Counted from the first letter of the stretch, positions 44,105 through 56,330 are shown. The stretch: 64,000 bases of DNA from Pseudofabraea citricarpa (GCA_029641185.1 JAPWGK010000001.1:632501-696500); one strand, 5' to 3'. Notes: generated from the sequence alone by a model not told the origin. Numbers and translations are program-made.

Positions 44105-46277
44105 CTAAGGAGTCGATCCAGCAGCAAGAACATCGGTACTGGTGGGAGTGGATACGACAGTACTGCTCTCGGTCTCAGAAGAGGAAGTGCTCGACTCAGT
44201 AGTACTTGAGTGAGTAGAACCGATATCAGTGGCACTGGACAGAGTAGCGCTCATAGCGGTAGAACTAGATTCGCTGGAACTGCTGACGCCCGTGGTAGCG
44301 CCGAGGGCAGTAGGACTAACAGGGCTCAAAGTAGCAGTCGTCGAATGCGATACAACAGCCGTATCGGTGGTCGTTGTGCTACAGACCGATTCCGTCTGCG
44401 TGATAGTCAAGATATTTGATTGGGTGAGCGTCGTAGTCTCTGAGATGACGGTGCTGAAGCGCTCAGTAAAGGTCGTGACTTGCGTAATGGTGACTGCGGA
44501 TTGAGCTTGGCTGGCTGCTGAGAGAGTAATGGTCTCCGTGTGAGTCTCGGTGGAAATTCCGGCTGCATTTGTCGCCGAGACGGTAATATAATCTGTGACG
44601 GTGGTTGCCGCTCCCGTCTCCTGAGAAGAAATGGTGACTGTCGATCCGGGGAGGAATCTGGTGACAGTATCGGTAGTGGTGGTCGTAGTAGATTCCGTAG
44701 TGTACGAGCCAGCTTCCGTGATAGTAACTGTCGAACCTGCCACGAATGATGTGAGGATGGAATCGGCGGCCTAGATTTCAGAAGATTAGTACTGTTTAAT
44801 TTGGAAGTATGAAGCACAGTTTTGAAAGACATTCTCCCTTCTTGTCTTGGAATGGAAATCAAATTCTCAAAAGATGAACTTACAGAACCGGACTCAGTGA
44901 GAGTTGTAGTGAAAGTAAAGCCAGGTGCAGTAATAGTTGTAGCGTCTCTGAAGACGGATGAAATTAGAACGGAACCAGATTCCGTAACAGTACTGATACT
45001 TCCGGCAATAGTGGTAGTAAAAGTCGAACCGGGTTCGGTCGTGGTGAAAGTAAAACCAGGTTCAGTGATAGTTGTAGCGTCTCCAAAAACAGATGTTGTG
45101 AAGGTAAATCCGGGCTCGGTGATGGTCGTAAGGCCTCCCAAGACAGACGTAGTAAAAGTGAATCCAGGCTCGGTGATGGTCGTAAGGCCTCCCAAGACAG
45201 ACGTAGTAAAAGTAAATCCAGGCTCGGTAATAGTCGTGATATCTCCGAAAACGGTAGAAGCAGGCTCGACGATAGTTGTCAGTTCTCCAGGAAGCTGCGT
45301 AGTCACAGTAGTGGCAGGGGCAGTGATCGTTGTTAGATCTCCAGCAACATGTGTAGTGACGGTGGAAGCTGGCAGAGTGATTGTAGTCAAAGGACCAGGA
45401 GCAACTGAAACAATCGTGCTGTATTGAACTGTGGTGTTATACTGGGTGGTAGTATGAACGACAGTCGATGGCGTTGCAGTTGTCAAGCGGAAAAGTGTAG
45501 AGAAGATGGACACGAGCGCTCCTGACTGAGTTGTAGTAATTGTAGAGATCTTCGTGACAGGTGTACCGGGCAATGTTGAATAGAGGGTTTGGACCGAACC
45601 AGGGAGAGTTGAGTATTTGGTCACTGCTGAACCAGGTAGAGTCGAATATTTCGTCACGACGGACCCAGGAACTGTCGAATAAAGAGTGGAAATCGACCCA
45701 GGAAGAGTAGAGTACTTCGTAACCGCAGATCCAGAAACCGTAGAGTACCTTGTAACCACTGACTCGGGGAGTGTTGAGAATTTTGTCACGACTGAACCAG
45801 GAAGGGTCGAATATTTGGTGACAGCAGTACCCGGGACAGTGGAGAGAAGTGTAATGACAGAAGCAGGAAGAGTTGAGTATTTTGTGATAGCAGCACCCGA
45901 AATGGTCGAGATTCTAGTTGTAATTAGACCAGGAAGAGTTGAGACTTGAGTGATGGTTCGACCAGGCAACGTCGAGAATTGAGTGATAGTAGGACCGGGA
46001 ATCGTCGATATTTTGGTCACGGAGACGATGGATGATCGAGTGCTAATGATCGTGCTTGCTGGCAGGATTGTGGTCTGGGTTTTGCTAAAAGGGGTGTTAG
46101 CTACCTATTGACGAAATCTTTAATACTCGGGTTAATGATCACAAGTACTTACATGCAAGAAACAGGACATGTTGTAACAACACGTGGCTGAAGTACAGCA
46201 GGTCGCTCAAGTACACCTCCCTGAACCGAGGAGGTGTAGAGAGACAAGAGAACGGGAAGATAAGTAGAAAGTAACAT
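44105..46277 (-). CDS. Secreted Ser/Thr-rich repeat protein, adhesin-like
   Basis: Exons 46277..46153, 46084..44884 and 44770..44105 encode 663 residues. The signal peptide is MLLSTYLPVLLSLYTSSVQG. After a short Cys-containing segment (TTCPVSC) there are about fifteen copies of an 11-residue repeat, TKYSTLPGSxV. A second block of about 18-residue units follows (LTTITEPGFTFTTSVLGG), then a Ser/Thr-rich stalk. Such proteins are cell-wall components, heavily O-glycosylated. In the frame used here the protein ends at TDVLAAGSTP with no GPI signal. A different frame just downstream encodes GSHIPLALALLLSF and a stop, which looks like a GPI-attachment tail. An unrecognised 52-nt intron (donor GTACCG near 44144, acceptor AATTAG near 44093) would join it and would move the gene end to about 44046; a frameshift is the alternative. 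Confidence 0.82.
45113..45213. repeat. Near-identical 54-nt tandem repeat within the adhesin-like gene
   Basis: A 47-nt stretch at 45113-45159 recurs identically at 45167-45213, 54 nt on, encoding one 18-residue unit each. Flanking units are more diverged, so these two were copied or homogenised recently. Confidence 0.9.
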
Positions 46278-47256
46278 GATTGGATCTCAGGTAGAGAAGT
46301 AGAGAGAGTGTATGTGTAAATGAAGGAGAACTGCCCTGTGTGCTTGAATCCTTTTCAGAAACGAGAGACAATTTGATACTTATAATGAGATATGAGAATT
46401 TGCATATGAGAGTGTCAAACTGTGACCCCAACCCAGCAGCCTCGAATTTCTCATTCCGGAGAGCTGAAGCGAGGCTGGCCAGAGTGAGGATATAAAGTGG
46501 CGTCGGGAGCTGTCCAGCCTTCACTGCATGCGATGAAGTGCTATAATGTTACCCGTCTCGCCGGCACCTCATCTAGGCAATATGAGGATGGTGTAAATGC
46601 ATGCAGTAAGGAAAATCATGGCCAAGGAAGCCATAACGAGGGCGAGGACTTTGCCGTAGGGCTATAATGCAAGCGAGACAACGAGGAAGCATAAGCTCAA
46701 CATATGTGGTGATGATTGGACAATCAACGATTGAAATATGCTTTTGAGCCCATGATATTTTGACTGCCCACCACTAGATTCGCTCAAAGGCATCAAGCTC
46801 AAGGGGTTCAGCCGCGGAAAAGTTCCCCAGTCTTCGGATTGACTTTGATGAATGAGGCTAACCTATTCCCATGCGTGAAATAAGCTTTAAAAATACCGAT
46901 ACTCTCTTCGGCTCGCTTATAGGTACAGCTATGGAGTGGCAAACTGTTCTTCCAGAAGCCATATTTTGAGTTTCCGACTCATTGCATGTTCGAGGCTTGC
47001 ATCCGCATCCGCGAACGTTCAGATTCCACACCAAATAGGATCTCCGACAGGATCTTCAGCACATGAACAAGGGAAAGAAACACCTGCAATATGAACACGT
47101 TATGTTCTGGACCAGCGAATTCATGAACAACTTCGCACCATGGTAAATTTCGATTCAATTCATAGATTGCTTACGCTTTGCCCAACTCCATATTGTACAT
47201 ATGCCCATGCAAACGCCACAAAAAAATCCCATCGCAATCTCATGTTAGCGCCCATT
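46278..47256. other. Intergenic interval, no supported gene
   Basis: Promoter of the adhesin-like gene and 3' flank of the peroxiredoxin-like gene. A 105-codon minus-strand frame (46524..46207) starts with a hydrophobic stretch but overlaps the signal-peptide exon of the adhesin gene in another frame and is not convincing. Confidence 0.45.
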
Positions 47257-48046
47257 CTATGCTCCGGCGCCTAAAGCCTTACAGGCTTCGATCAAATCCG
47301 GGATCTCATCTGCACTCTTGCTAGCACCACCCCAACGGACTGTACCCATCACATCGCAGGCCCAGCTCCCGCCAGTCTGCCAGTGGTTTCCACTAGGGTC
47401 AACTTCACGGCCCCAGACTCCCTCCTCTTTTCCAAGCTTGTACTGAGTCCATTGGGTCCAAGGACTAAGCACATACCATGTGTTGCTGACGCCCAAACCC
47501 CATTGCGCGTAAAGTTCCCTCTCCTCGTCAATGACAACCTGGACGGACCAGGCGCCGCCAATACTTGAGATCCACTTGTCGGTGGCAGCTTTAGAAGAAT
47601 GCGAGATGGCGATGAAAGAGAGTTGTGGGAATTTGTTGGCGAGCCGTCGCAGCTCGATGAAGGTTTTCTCTGCAACTGGAAACGAGTCAGTAGGGCATCG
47701 TGTGGAATAGCTTGATATGATGGGGGAACAAACATGGACAACCACAATGCCTCATGAATACAACTACTGCGGGTCTTCCATCTTGACCTGGCAATCTCAA
47801 TTTGGCACTTGTTGGTGCTCTCGTTCCCCAGACAGGCACAGTTCCAAGCTCAACGGGTGGCGGCGGTGGTGTTTGCCATGATTTCAAGGATGGAGGGAGG
47901 GAGAGTGTAGCAAAAGGATTTGCGAATGGCGAGCTGGCATTTCCGTCTTTTTCTCCTTTGGAGGTAGTTTCGTTTTGGAAAGAGAAGTCTTTCGTAGACA
48001 GGCCAGCTTTTCGCAGGGCGAGCTTGGTGGTAATAGAGCTGAACAT
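47257..48046 (-). CDS. Peroxiredoxin-like (AhpC/TSA-type) thioredoxin-fold protein
   Basis: Exons 48046..47734 and 47675..47257 encode 243 residues; the 58-nt intron has a GTTTGT donor, and the join restores HCGCPFAEKTFIELRRL. The thioredoxin fold begins at RPAVVVFMRHCGCPF with the redox cysteines C101 and C103, followed by LSFIAISHSS and a C-terminal GGSWACDVMGTVRWGGASKS. This matches the fungal AhpC-TSA_2 or PRXL2-like family, in which reductant and peroxide specificity are poorly known. The N-terminal 60 residues are Ser/Pro-rich and may include a mitochondrial signal (MFSSITTKLALRKAG). It probably helps remove peroxides or reduces disulfides. Two cysteines only one residue apart differ from the usual CXXC. 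Confidence 0.8.
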
Positions 48047-49080
48047 GGCTGTAAGTATAATTGAGTTTTGATTATTGGAGGAACGATGAGATGAGATCGG
48101 AGGAACTGGAAGGAAAGAAGCCTACCGTTGGGTATTTGATGGCGACGCGATATGTTCACGGTCTTAAGGTGTTGAAACGAAGGGGTTGTCGGACGTTTCA
48201 CCACGAGGCTGAGAGACATCGACAGTCTTTCGGTGCACAGACAGTCTTGTCACTTTTGGAGCCTCGTTTAATTGGTCGAGGATATCAGGTCATCAGGGAT
48301 CAGATGGTGCAATTCGATTCTCGTGTCATACGAACAATTCATTGTCAAGTAAAATTGTGATAGTGTTCTTCGAAGGGCTCAATTTCAAATGTCTCGCTGA
48401 GCCAAGACTAGAGCTTTGAGATTAGATTATCTTGTTATACCCTCAACCTCTTCTGAGCAGACAACTCCCAGCCTTCAGAATCCTTCGGTATTTCGGCACA
48501 CAACTGATGTTCTGCTTGTAGAGTCGGAATAATAGTTTTCTTGATTTTAAATGCATAGGGTTTACTCCGACAAATCATCTGAACTATGTAAAAAGAGCTT
48601 TTATTGTCAACAGCTCATAAAACAACTATCAACAAAGACAAACGTGTATTTATACTAGACTCACGTATCAACAAATTGACTCGTCCTCGGCTAATTCGAG
48701 AAGGGAGACATGAATGAGAGCATTCTTACTAAAGAGTTGCTTACCCTAACAACAAAAAAATTCCAATCCTTAATTTCCATGCAGGAATGTTTTCATATAA
48801 AAGATAATATTGGGAAGTATCAAGACTATCCGTGTAATCTGAATTGATGATACCAAAAAATATGTAATAATCTGAATCTGGTTGATCTTGCGATTTCTAG
48901 GTTTAACAGTTATGAAGTGTAGCGAGGAACTAACAAGTAGTCTTTCTGGTATGGAATGTACTCATGTTTATTTTCGAAATGCGTTTCATTGTTGTTTCCG
49001 AGTAAGCATAAAATAGAAAGGGTATAAAGCATCGCAGGTTTTATAAGTTTTGCGTGATGTTTCATAGAAACTGCAAAAGC
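48047..49080. other. Intergenic interval, no supported gene
   Basis: Promoter of the peroxiredoxin-like gene and AT-rich spacer up to the next gene's 3' end. No domain-bearing frame. Confidence 0.5.
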
Positions 49081-50254
49081 TCAAACGGCCCAGTAAACAT
49101 CCATCTTCACCGAATCGACCTCATTTATCCAGCCAGGAAATCTAGCTTTCGCCCATACCGTAACCACATCCCCTACACGCAGACTTCTAACAAATTCACC
49201 ATTGCCAGTTTCCTTTCCGCGTCCACCCTGATCTAATTTATCCCCTTCAGGCGAATTAGGATCCACATCATCATGGCAAGACCAAGTGATGACATGCTCT
49301 TTGTACTGACGTGAAGCTACAATGTTTGATTGGATACGTCTAGCTCTAAGAGCCAATAGAGGCTGGTCAAAGGTATACTGTGAACCTTCTTCCTCTGGTA
49401 ATGTGTGGGGATCTTCAAGTGCTTTCGTAGCAGGCTCAACCGTTCGTAGAGAGCATACTATTGGAACTGGGAGTGATTTCTCATCGGGTTTGGGTGGAAC
49501 AATCTCAAATTGTGGTCGCGGGGCTGTTTCCCAAGCTTCTAACACGTGTTCTGCACTTGTAAGCGTCTGCTGCATCATAGAAGAGGAAGGTCGCATTATT
49601 ATTGGAAAAACCTACTTTCTTTAATTGCAGACACCTTCTCTAAGCCAGCCTCAAACCACGAGTAGGATTGGTTGTATGTACCCCTACAGCCTGGCTCACC
49701 ACCAATTCCTTGATCACGGCTCTTGATTGTAAAAACTATCTTTCGACATGGATGCTCGGTTGTCACTGATGTCTTCGAAGACCAGTTCGCGAGAAGTTCC
49801 TCGGTAGCATTCTGCGGTACTTCTTTTGATGCTGGCCAAGGGGAAGGTGGCATCTTTGGGTATTCATCTAAATTTGGTGTGCTGATTTGATAGTGATTGC
49901 TATTAGGAGAAAACCCGATTGGGAATGATCGTAACTAGATCATCAGTCAGTACCTTATAGTAGCAGTAGTTACAACGAGCATACCAAGAACTTGTTCTCA
50001 CGTGAAGGGCGACGTTGATTGGCAAAATTCCCAGCAGCTGTAACTCTGCCTGAATTGGTCGTTGAAGTATATGGCCAGTACTCGGCTTGATCGAGGATAG
50101 AATCAATCAACTCAAGTGGCAAAGCAGCCCGCTCAATGAAGAACTGCTTAACATCAAGAACATCTGCGACCGATAACCTTTTCTTCTCGTTCAAGGTAGT
50201 GCCTGACATTGCAGCAGAAAGGCGATTGTAAATGTATTGTCCGAAGGCAGCCAT
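49081..50254 (-). CDS. Conserved fungal protein of unknown function
   Basis: Exons 50254..49985, 49934..49616 and 49550..49081 encode 352 residues. The second intron (65 nt, GTAGGT donor, acceptor TGCAG) keeps the frame to HVLEAWETAPRPQFEI. The N-terminal part has LPLELIDSILDQAEYWPYT, a helix that resembles an F-box-like LPxEL..I motif. The middle has CRKIVFTIKSRDQGIGGEPG followed by GTYNQSYSWFEAGLEKV. The C-terminal region ends in SLRVGDVVTVWAKARFPGWI followed by EVDSVKMDVYWAV. I recall CRKI.FTIKSRDQGWGG as common to many unnamed filamentous-fungal proteins, so it is a real conserved gene. No catalytic motif, membrane helix or signal is seen; cytosolic or nuclear localisation is likely. An F-box-type adaptor role is possible but weakly supported. 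Confidence 0.78.
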
Positions 50255-50689
50255 ACACGAGGATGTTGCAATGTGCGCTGCAATGTGCGCTGCGTGTAAG
50301 GTAGTGATGGGAATGAGAAAAACACTCGATTTATTGTTTTGGGTACGAAAAGAAGGAATTGTTAGGTTCTCGTTGGATTGATGTGTTGATGCTTTCCCTA
50401 TCAGGATGTATCGTCGTCAACTTACAAGTCGCCCCCACTGACGTACAGTAGCGCGCTAAGATTGCCCCGCGTCGGCACTAATGCAAGGCTGACCACATCG
50501 AGATGACTGAGCACAACAGCCAATCAGATTCAGACTCAATTGCGTGATCATTCAGCCTTGCGATGTGAACTCCAAAAAGTTGCTGACAAAACACCGAGAC
50601 TCCACACGATACTCCCACCAGCGAGTACGTCTCTCTATTCATTGCAACTCAACTACAGATTCTTGATCTTTTGCGTGTGAATCACCATC
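50255..50689. promoter_or_regulatory. Shared divergent upstream region
   Basis: 435 nt between two divergent genes. It contains a GCAATGTGCGCT direct duplication at about 50268-50291 and a CGTACAGTAG motif near 50443. No clear TATA box. Confidence 0.4.
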
Positions 50690-52225
50690 ATGAATACGAC
50701 TAGGAGTTTCCTCACAGTCGCAAGAGTGGCGGTGAGACCGTCAAAAAATCTACAAGCACAATGGATTCGACGCTCTTCAACATCAACAAAGTCTACCGCC
50801 ACATCGCAGAATGGAGCTCGGGGCCTTCACACCCAAGGTCGTCGGAAGGCTACAGCTGCTGACTCTGCGGTGGCCTCTAATCCTGCAATGGCATTTCCAT
50901 GTCTCGACGCATTGGAATCAAAATCTGCAACCCTGGAAGCTCGATCTCTTGCGAGTGGCCCTGAACCATCTTATACTAGCGGAGCAACACTGAACTATCA
51001 CTGCGACGAGTCACTATTACTCGATTGGGGTGGTGTATTGCCAGAGTTTGACATCGCGTATGAGACATGGGGAGAGATGAATGCCGACAAATCGAACGTA
51101 ATCCTTTTACATACGGGATTGTCAGCTTCCTCACATGCCCACTCGACAAAGAAGAACCCGAAACCCGGCTGGTGGGAAAAGTTCATTGGACCTGGAGGAT
51201 GTCTCGACACCGATAAATACCATGTCATTTGTACAAATGTCATTGGGGGTTGCTATGGCTCAACTGGTCCAAGCAGCATCGACCCGGCGGATGGGAAAAG
51301 ATACGCTACCAGGTTTCCAATTCTGACAATGGAGGATATGGTTCGTGCACAGTTCCGACTTCTTGATGGTCTAGGTGTCAAGAAATTGTATGCGAGTGTA
51401 GGAGCTAGTATGGGTGGGATGCAGTCATTGGCAGCTGGTGTGCTTTTCCCTGAACGAATTGGCCGAATTGCTAGCATCAGTGGTTGCGCGAGAAGTCACC
51501 CATATAGTATTGCAATGCGCCATACCCAGAGACAGGTTCTGATGATGGACCCAAACTGGAACAGAGGATTTTATTATGACGGACTACCGCCTCATCATGG
51601 CATGAAGCTCGCACGAGAAATTGCGACTGTCACCTACCGCTCTGGACCTGAATGGGAACAAAGATTTGGTCGCAGACGAGCAGACCCCAGTAAGCAACCG
51701 GCTTTGTGTCCCGACTTCCTTATTGAAACGTATCTCGACCACGCGGGTGAGAAGTTCTGCTTGGAGTATGATGCGAATAGCTTGTTGTACGTCAGCAAGG
51801 CCATGGATCTTTTTGACTTGGGTGCCCAAAATCAGCTTGCCACCTCTACGAGGCGTGCATCTGGGAACTCACCTGGGGATGCTTCATGCAGTCTCACGCT
51901 TCCCGAAAGCCCTTATGAGGAGCAACCAGAGACAACCCCTGCCCAGGACCTAAACTCCCCGGTCCAGGCATCTACTGCTCCGCCAGCGGATCTCATTGCT
52001 GGCCTGGCGCCGTTACGGGATCATCCAGCCTTGATCATGGGTGTAGCATCAGATATCCTGTTTCCAGCATGGCAACAAAGGGAAATTGCTGAAACTCTGA
52101 GAAGAGCAGGAAATAACAGTGTTACCCACGTCGAACTCGGCGAAGATGCGAGCCTTTTTGGACACGATTCATTTTTACTAGACCTCGACCACATTGGAGC
52201 AAATCTCAAGAGGTTCCTTGGGTGA
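50690..52225 (+). CDS. cysA: Mitochondrial serine O-acyltransferase, MetX/CysA-type
   Basis: Single exon, 511 residues. It is an alpha/beta-hydrolase-fold acyltransferase of the homoserine O-acetyltransferase (MetX) family. Fungal members such as Aspergillus CysA and fission-yeast Cys2 acylate L-serine, the first step of cysteine synthesis. The nucleophile elbow is [10 protein letters not shown] (S240), with D455 in [11 protein letters not shown] and H492 in FGHDSF completing the triad. Motifs [15 protein letters not shown] and [20 protein letters not shown] are characteristic of the CysA branch. The Arg/Ser/Thr-rich N-terminus ([20 protein letters not shown]) is a good mitochondrial presequence. 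Residues about 385-430 (a Ser/Thr/Pro-rich stretch before [10 protein letters not shown]) form an insertion. Acyl donor (acetyl- or succinyl-CoA) cannot be settled here. Confidence 0.92.
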   Translation: MNTTRSFLTVARVAVRPSKNLQAQWIRRSSTSTKSTATSQNGARGLHTQGRRKATAADSAVASNPAMAFPCLDALESKSATLEARSLASGPEPSYTSGATLNYHCDESLLLDWGGVLPEFDIAYETWGEMNADKSNVILLHTGLSASSHAHSTKKNPKPGWWEKFIGPGGCLDTDKYHVICTNVIGGCYGSTGPSSIDPADGKRYATRFPILTMEDMVRAQFRLLDGLGVKKLYASVGASMGGMQSLAAGVLFPERIGRIASISGCARSHPYSIAMRHTQRQVLMMDPNWNRGFYYDGLPPHHGMKLAREIATVTYRSGPEWEQRFGRRRADPSKQPALCPDFLIETYLDHAGEKFCLEYDANSLLYVSKAMDLFDLGAQNQLATSTRRASGNSPGDASCSLTLPESPYEEQPETTPAQDLNSPVQASTAPPADLIAGLAPLRDHPALIMGVASDILFPAWQQREIAETLRRAGNNSVTHVELGEDASLFGHDSFLLDLDHIGANLKRFLG

Positions 52226-52746
52226 GGTCCCACTTTAATATTTACCAGGAGTAGTGTAAATCACGAGTCAAAATTTAACCTGTATATATTGTAGATGATT
52301 AGGGACAAAAAAGCAAGCGGTACTGATTAACAGATTGGCAAAAAGATGCATAACCAATGGCGTCTTTTCAATACGGTTTGTTGCATTTTCATACATATCC
52401 AAAACATTGCCATTTAAAATTTGGTGAACGAGATGAGTTCAAAACCAAAACTAAAGAACGATATGACAGAGTTCAAAGTCTTTCCCCAGAAACGTGACAT
52501 GGTCGAATACAACAGCACGTGCAGGCTTCCAGCTAGATCCACAACGAAGGTTTTCAGGCCAACAAACATTTAACCTGAATTTTTTGGAAATTCACCCTCG
52601 ATGATAAGTCGACGTTTCCTTGACGCAACAAAAAAGAATCTCTGGAACTGTAATTGAAAGAATAAAGCCCCCAATCATCATTTTGTCTGGGAAAGACTTT
52701 CGTTTATCTTCGATTCTGGTATTACAGATATCTTCCATACCTGACG
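52226..52746. other. Spacer between serine acyltransferase and MYND/SET genes
   Basis: 3' flank of the upstream gene and promoter of the downstream one; both are on the plus strand. A minus-strand frame here (52870..52592) overlaps the SET gene's first exon and has no domain. Confidence 0.5.
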
Positions 52747-54647
52747 ATGAACGGATCATGGAAAGAAGAGCTGTATAGTCCCTCTTCAGCATGCGAGGTT
52801 GCTCCGTATCAAGTCTTGGACCCTGAAGTATGTCTATATGCCATCCTGTATACTCCATAAAACCTTGCATGGGTTATTTAAGCATAACTAAAAATACTTT
52901 GACAGCAACTGGAAGCCGAGGTCCAGGATTTCCAGCAATCCACCCAAGGAATTTTAGAGACACCGTATGATCCAGAACTATGGTTAAATCGAGGTCATTC
53001 TCTACGCCTCCTCGGTTATCCCGAACTGGCATTAGGAGATATCTACAAAGCTCGTCTACTCACTGAAGCTGCTCTCTCGCCTAACGTCACCTCCACCGGA
53101 AAGCAAGCTCTTCAAGCATATAGCAAGAAAATTTACGATCTTCATATGACCCACCCAGCATATGCTCAGTGGAAATCTAACGTGAGCACTCCGGAACTGC
53201 TCAATGCCTGGTCCATTCGTATGCTTGGCAGAGTAGAGTTGCAAATCTGGACAGAGCTTATGGAAGGCCTTCTTGCTGCAAACTGCTGTGACGATTATTT
53301 GAGGTTGAGTAAGGAAGCTATGAAGAAATTTCCAGATGACGAGGTCTTCCCAAGCGAGGTTGCAAATGCAGAGAATGTGCGTAAATTCTTTTTGTTGAAG
53401 TCAAATATCCGTTTCGATTTCACTCTGATTTTAGTTCCTAAATATCCACTCTCAGGACGTTCAAAATTCTTGGTTGTGGAGGTGCTGACATTAGATAGTG
53501 GATGGAGCAGAGAAAAGCAATCTTACAAGAAAGAGTTGACGATGGTGAGATGAATGAGGAACAAATGTCGACAAATTTGCTCAATGGCGGCGTATACCCA
53601 GTTCCATATCCATGGATGACTGATGATATCCTAACAAGAGACGAAGATTTACTTCAGAAACTCAAGAGCGAGTTCTTAGCATCTTCAAAAAACTGCACTG
53701 TTGCCAAAAGCACAATCCGAGATATAGTAGACACAGAAGATACCGAAGCACTCTCAGAAATCGACGTTCTTGGTGTCATATCCACAAGTATCATTGAGTC
53801 TGGAAGTACCATTCTCATTGATACTACAACCGCCAGTGTCGTCAGTAATAGCAGCAGCTGTCCAACATGCTGCGGTGCAATTCCTTCAAGCACAACTTTT
53901 ATCAACAACTGCTGTGGGGTCAAATACTGTAGCAAAACCTGCTCTTCGATTGCACTCGACACATTCCATACATCAGTATGCAAGAAAGATGTAGCCTTCC
54001 TCACAGCTGCTTCAGAAAAGGCAACAAAGACAACGGACTTCTCAATAGACTCGCTTCTCCTACTTCGAGTCTTAGCTCTTAGTATTCAAGAACAACCAAG
54101 CACACATCCCTTGAAGACATCTTTACTATCTCGCCTAACGCCAACTTACAATATGCAAGAACCTCAACTCATTATCTTCAACTTCACAACCCATATCATC
54201 ACACCGATTCGTACACTCCAAGCTCTCGGTATCGATATTTTTGCACAACCAGAGTACGACACTTGGGTTCTACACACCATCCGCTGTCGTTTACAGAATA
54301 ACAAGCACGGCCAAACACTTGATGGGTTTGTAGGCACTGCTGTCAATCCTCTGTATAGCATGTTCAACCATAGTTGCGAACCGAATGTCGATTGGAGACA
54401 TGATGATGGCAATAGCACAGTGACGATGTTTGTTGAGCGCGATGTTACGGAGGGCGAGGAGTTGTTTATTAGCTATATCCGAGGTAGAGAGATGCTTGCT
54501 CCAGGCGGCAAGCTGAACAGGAAGCAGAGGGGAGACATGCTGATGGGTTGGTTCGGAATGGAGTGTAGATGCGTGAGATGCGAAATGGAGAAAAAGCTCG
54601 AAGGGGACGATGAAAAGACTCTTGTCGATGGTATTGCTGTTCTTTAG
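52747..54647 (+). CDS. MYND/SET-domain protein (SMYD-like)
   Basis: Exons 52747..52827, 52906..53376 and 53499..54647 encode 566 residues; the second intron is long for this region (122 nt). An N-terminal region with PELWLNRGHSLRLLGYPELA and DIYKARLL looks TPR-like (about 45-80). A Cys-rich segment at about 305-345 (CPTCC...NCCGVKYCSKTC...H...C) fits a MYND zinc motif. The SET core follows: NPLYSMFNHSCEPN at about 468-481, DVTEGEELFISYI and the post-SET cysteines WFGMECRCVRC at about 541. The NHSCEPN and GEELFISY motifs needed for S-adenosylmethionine and substrate binding are present, so it is a likely lysine methyltransferase. Targets may be histones or other proteins. The first exon start ATG 52747 is inferred from splice continuity and is the least certain part. 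Confidence 0.82.
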
Positions 54648-55366
54648 GCGTCACTGCACATAATTGCCATGGATCCGAAGTTCGATATTCAAAATGGAGA
54701 TCCCAAACCTGTGAATTATGTGGGAAATCTAATTTATCTCGTTATCCTATTGCTTTGGTTCCCAGGAAGATTTAAGTATGCTCGAATTCAAAATAAGCTA
54801 TGAGGAAATGCCCTTGATTCAGATCCTGATTTCTAGCCTAATTTAATTTCGTCCATCTATCATGTTTTCTAATTCTGTTTACCTCTCCTGTGGTTGTTGA
54901 ATCTAAGGTTTCACAGAATCACTCAGTGCGGGGTCATGATGGTGATTAGAACATGCGTATCTTTAAAGCCCATACGGTAGTACCAAGCCATAGAATTGAA
55001 CAATTTTTGATATGCAGATATTATAGCTCTATAACTAATGGCGTTCTGGTATGCTTCTGATACTTCAAGATGATCATTTTTTCTGCGTGAGTAGTTAAGA
55101 GCCATGTCGTCTCGTCCCCCCTCCACACCTCAAAGTGGGGGGTGTCTTGTTATCATCCTCCGAGTCCCCGACAGCCCCACCTTTCAGGTACTGTAGACCA
55201 CTGACGTAGTTCCCATGCGAGGCTGAAAGAGAGGCAGAATTCCAAAATAAAAAGCCCCAACAGGTGACCGCCCCGGTAGCATCAACGTTAGCAACAGGCA
55301 GGCTACGAGGCAGAGTCCGAGAGGCTTGGAGATATTACAAAACGATACCCATTCTACGCAAACCTT
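54648..55366. other. Intergenic interval, no supported gene
   Basis: 3' flank of the MYND/SET gene and promoter of the Nudix gene. A TACTGTAG motif is at about 55189. Nothing else recognisable. Confidence 0.5.
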
Positions 55367-56330
55367 ATGCTTCAACGCACCCAATTCCTCATCTCGCATC
55401 TCTCACTTCCCCCCAGAACCAAGCTTGCGAGAATGTCGACTTTCACCCTTCCCAACTCGGACAACGTCACAGTATCTCTCGTAGACGACCTGTCGCAAGA
55501 TCAACTGCTGGAGTTCCCAGCGTTCAAGGTCAGCCTTGCCCGATTTGCAACCCATGGTTTCGGCGCAGATCTGAAATACTAATCAAGTGCGAAAGCAGAG
55601 ATGGGTCAATACCCTCCAGCGCAACCTCTCACTGCAATCAGCCAGCGACCACGAATTCCACAGCTCCCCGTACAAGCTACGAAGCATCACCGTCCAGAGC
55701 GTCGATCGGTTCGGCGCGCAGAAGCTCGGCTTCCTAAAATTACAAGCCGAAGTTAGGAATGGCAAGGGCGAGACTTTGCCCGGAAGCATATTCCTGCGCG
55801 GCCCCAGTGTGGGCATGATGGTTCTTCTGCAGCCAGATGATCTACCGAAGGATAGCCAGGATGAGAAATATGTCCTGCTGACTGTTCAGCCTCGTATACC
55901 TGCTGGTGGATTGCAGTTTGTCGAGTTGCCCGCTGGCATGGTGGATGCTGGCACGTTTGCGGGCAGTGCGGCGAAGGAGATCAAGGAGGAGTTGGGCTTG
56001 GAGATTCCAGAAGACCAGCTTACGAATCTGACGGAATTGGCAATTCCGAAACATACTGGCGGAGCTGAGAAGGAAGAATTGCCGAGGGCTATCTTCCCTT
56101 CTGCAGGTGGTTGTGATGAATATATACCCATCTTCTTACACGAGAAGCGTGTCCCGAGGAGTCAGTTAAAGGAATGGACAGGGAAACTAACTGGGTTGAG
56201 AGATGAAGGCGAGAAAATCACACTCAAGCTAGTGAAGTTAGAGGATATGTGGTGGGAGGGAGCTCGAGATGCGAAGGCCTTAGGAGCATGGGCTCTCTGG
56301 TCAGGATTGAGGAACTCGGGCAAGCTCTAA
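55367..56330 (+). CDS. Nudix hydrolase, ADP-sugar diphosphatase (NUDX14-like)
   Basis: Exons 55367..55528 and 55599..56330 (70-nt intron, GTCAGC donor, phase 0) encode 297 residues. It hydrolyses ADP-sugars such as ADP-glucose or ADP-ribose to AMP and sugar phosphate in the plant NUDX14-type family. The Nudix box region is at about 167-190 (ELPAGMVDAGTFAGSAAKEI then KEELGLEI). It is one residue shorter than the canonical GX5EX7REUXEEXGU, but the catalytic KEIKEE core is kept. Downstream FPSAGGCDEYIPIFL and LTGLRDEGEKITLKLVKLED match the plant enzymes closely. The first 22 residues (MLQRTQFLISHLSLPPRTKL) could be a mitochondrial presequence; Met23 (55433) would start a cytosolic form. It lies tail-to-tail with a second Nudix gene. 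Confidence 0.9.

Noticed and set aside
44822..45427. 201-codon plus-strand frame rich in Val and Lys
   Set aside because: Antisense image of the 18-residue repeat block of the adhesin-like gene.
46207..46524. Minus-strand frame with a signal-peptide-like start
   Set aside because: Overlaps the adhesin signal-peptide exon in another frame; the spliced adhesin start fits better.
39000..47800. Secondary-metabolite cluster around the P450
   Set aside because: No polyketide, peptide or terpene synthase, and neighbours are wall proteins and a peroxiredoxin-like protein.
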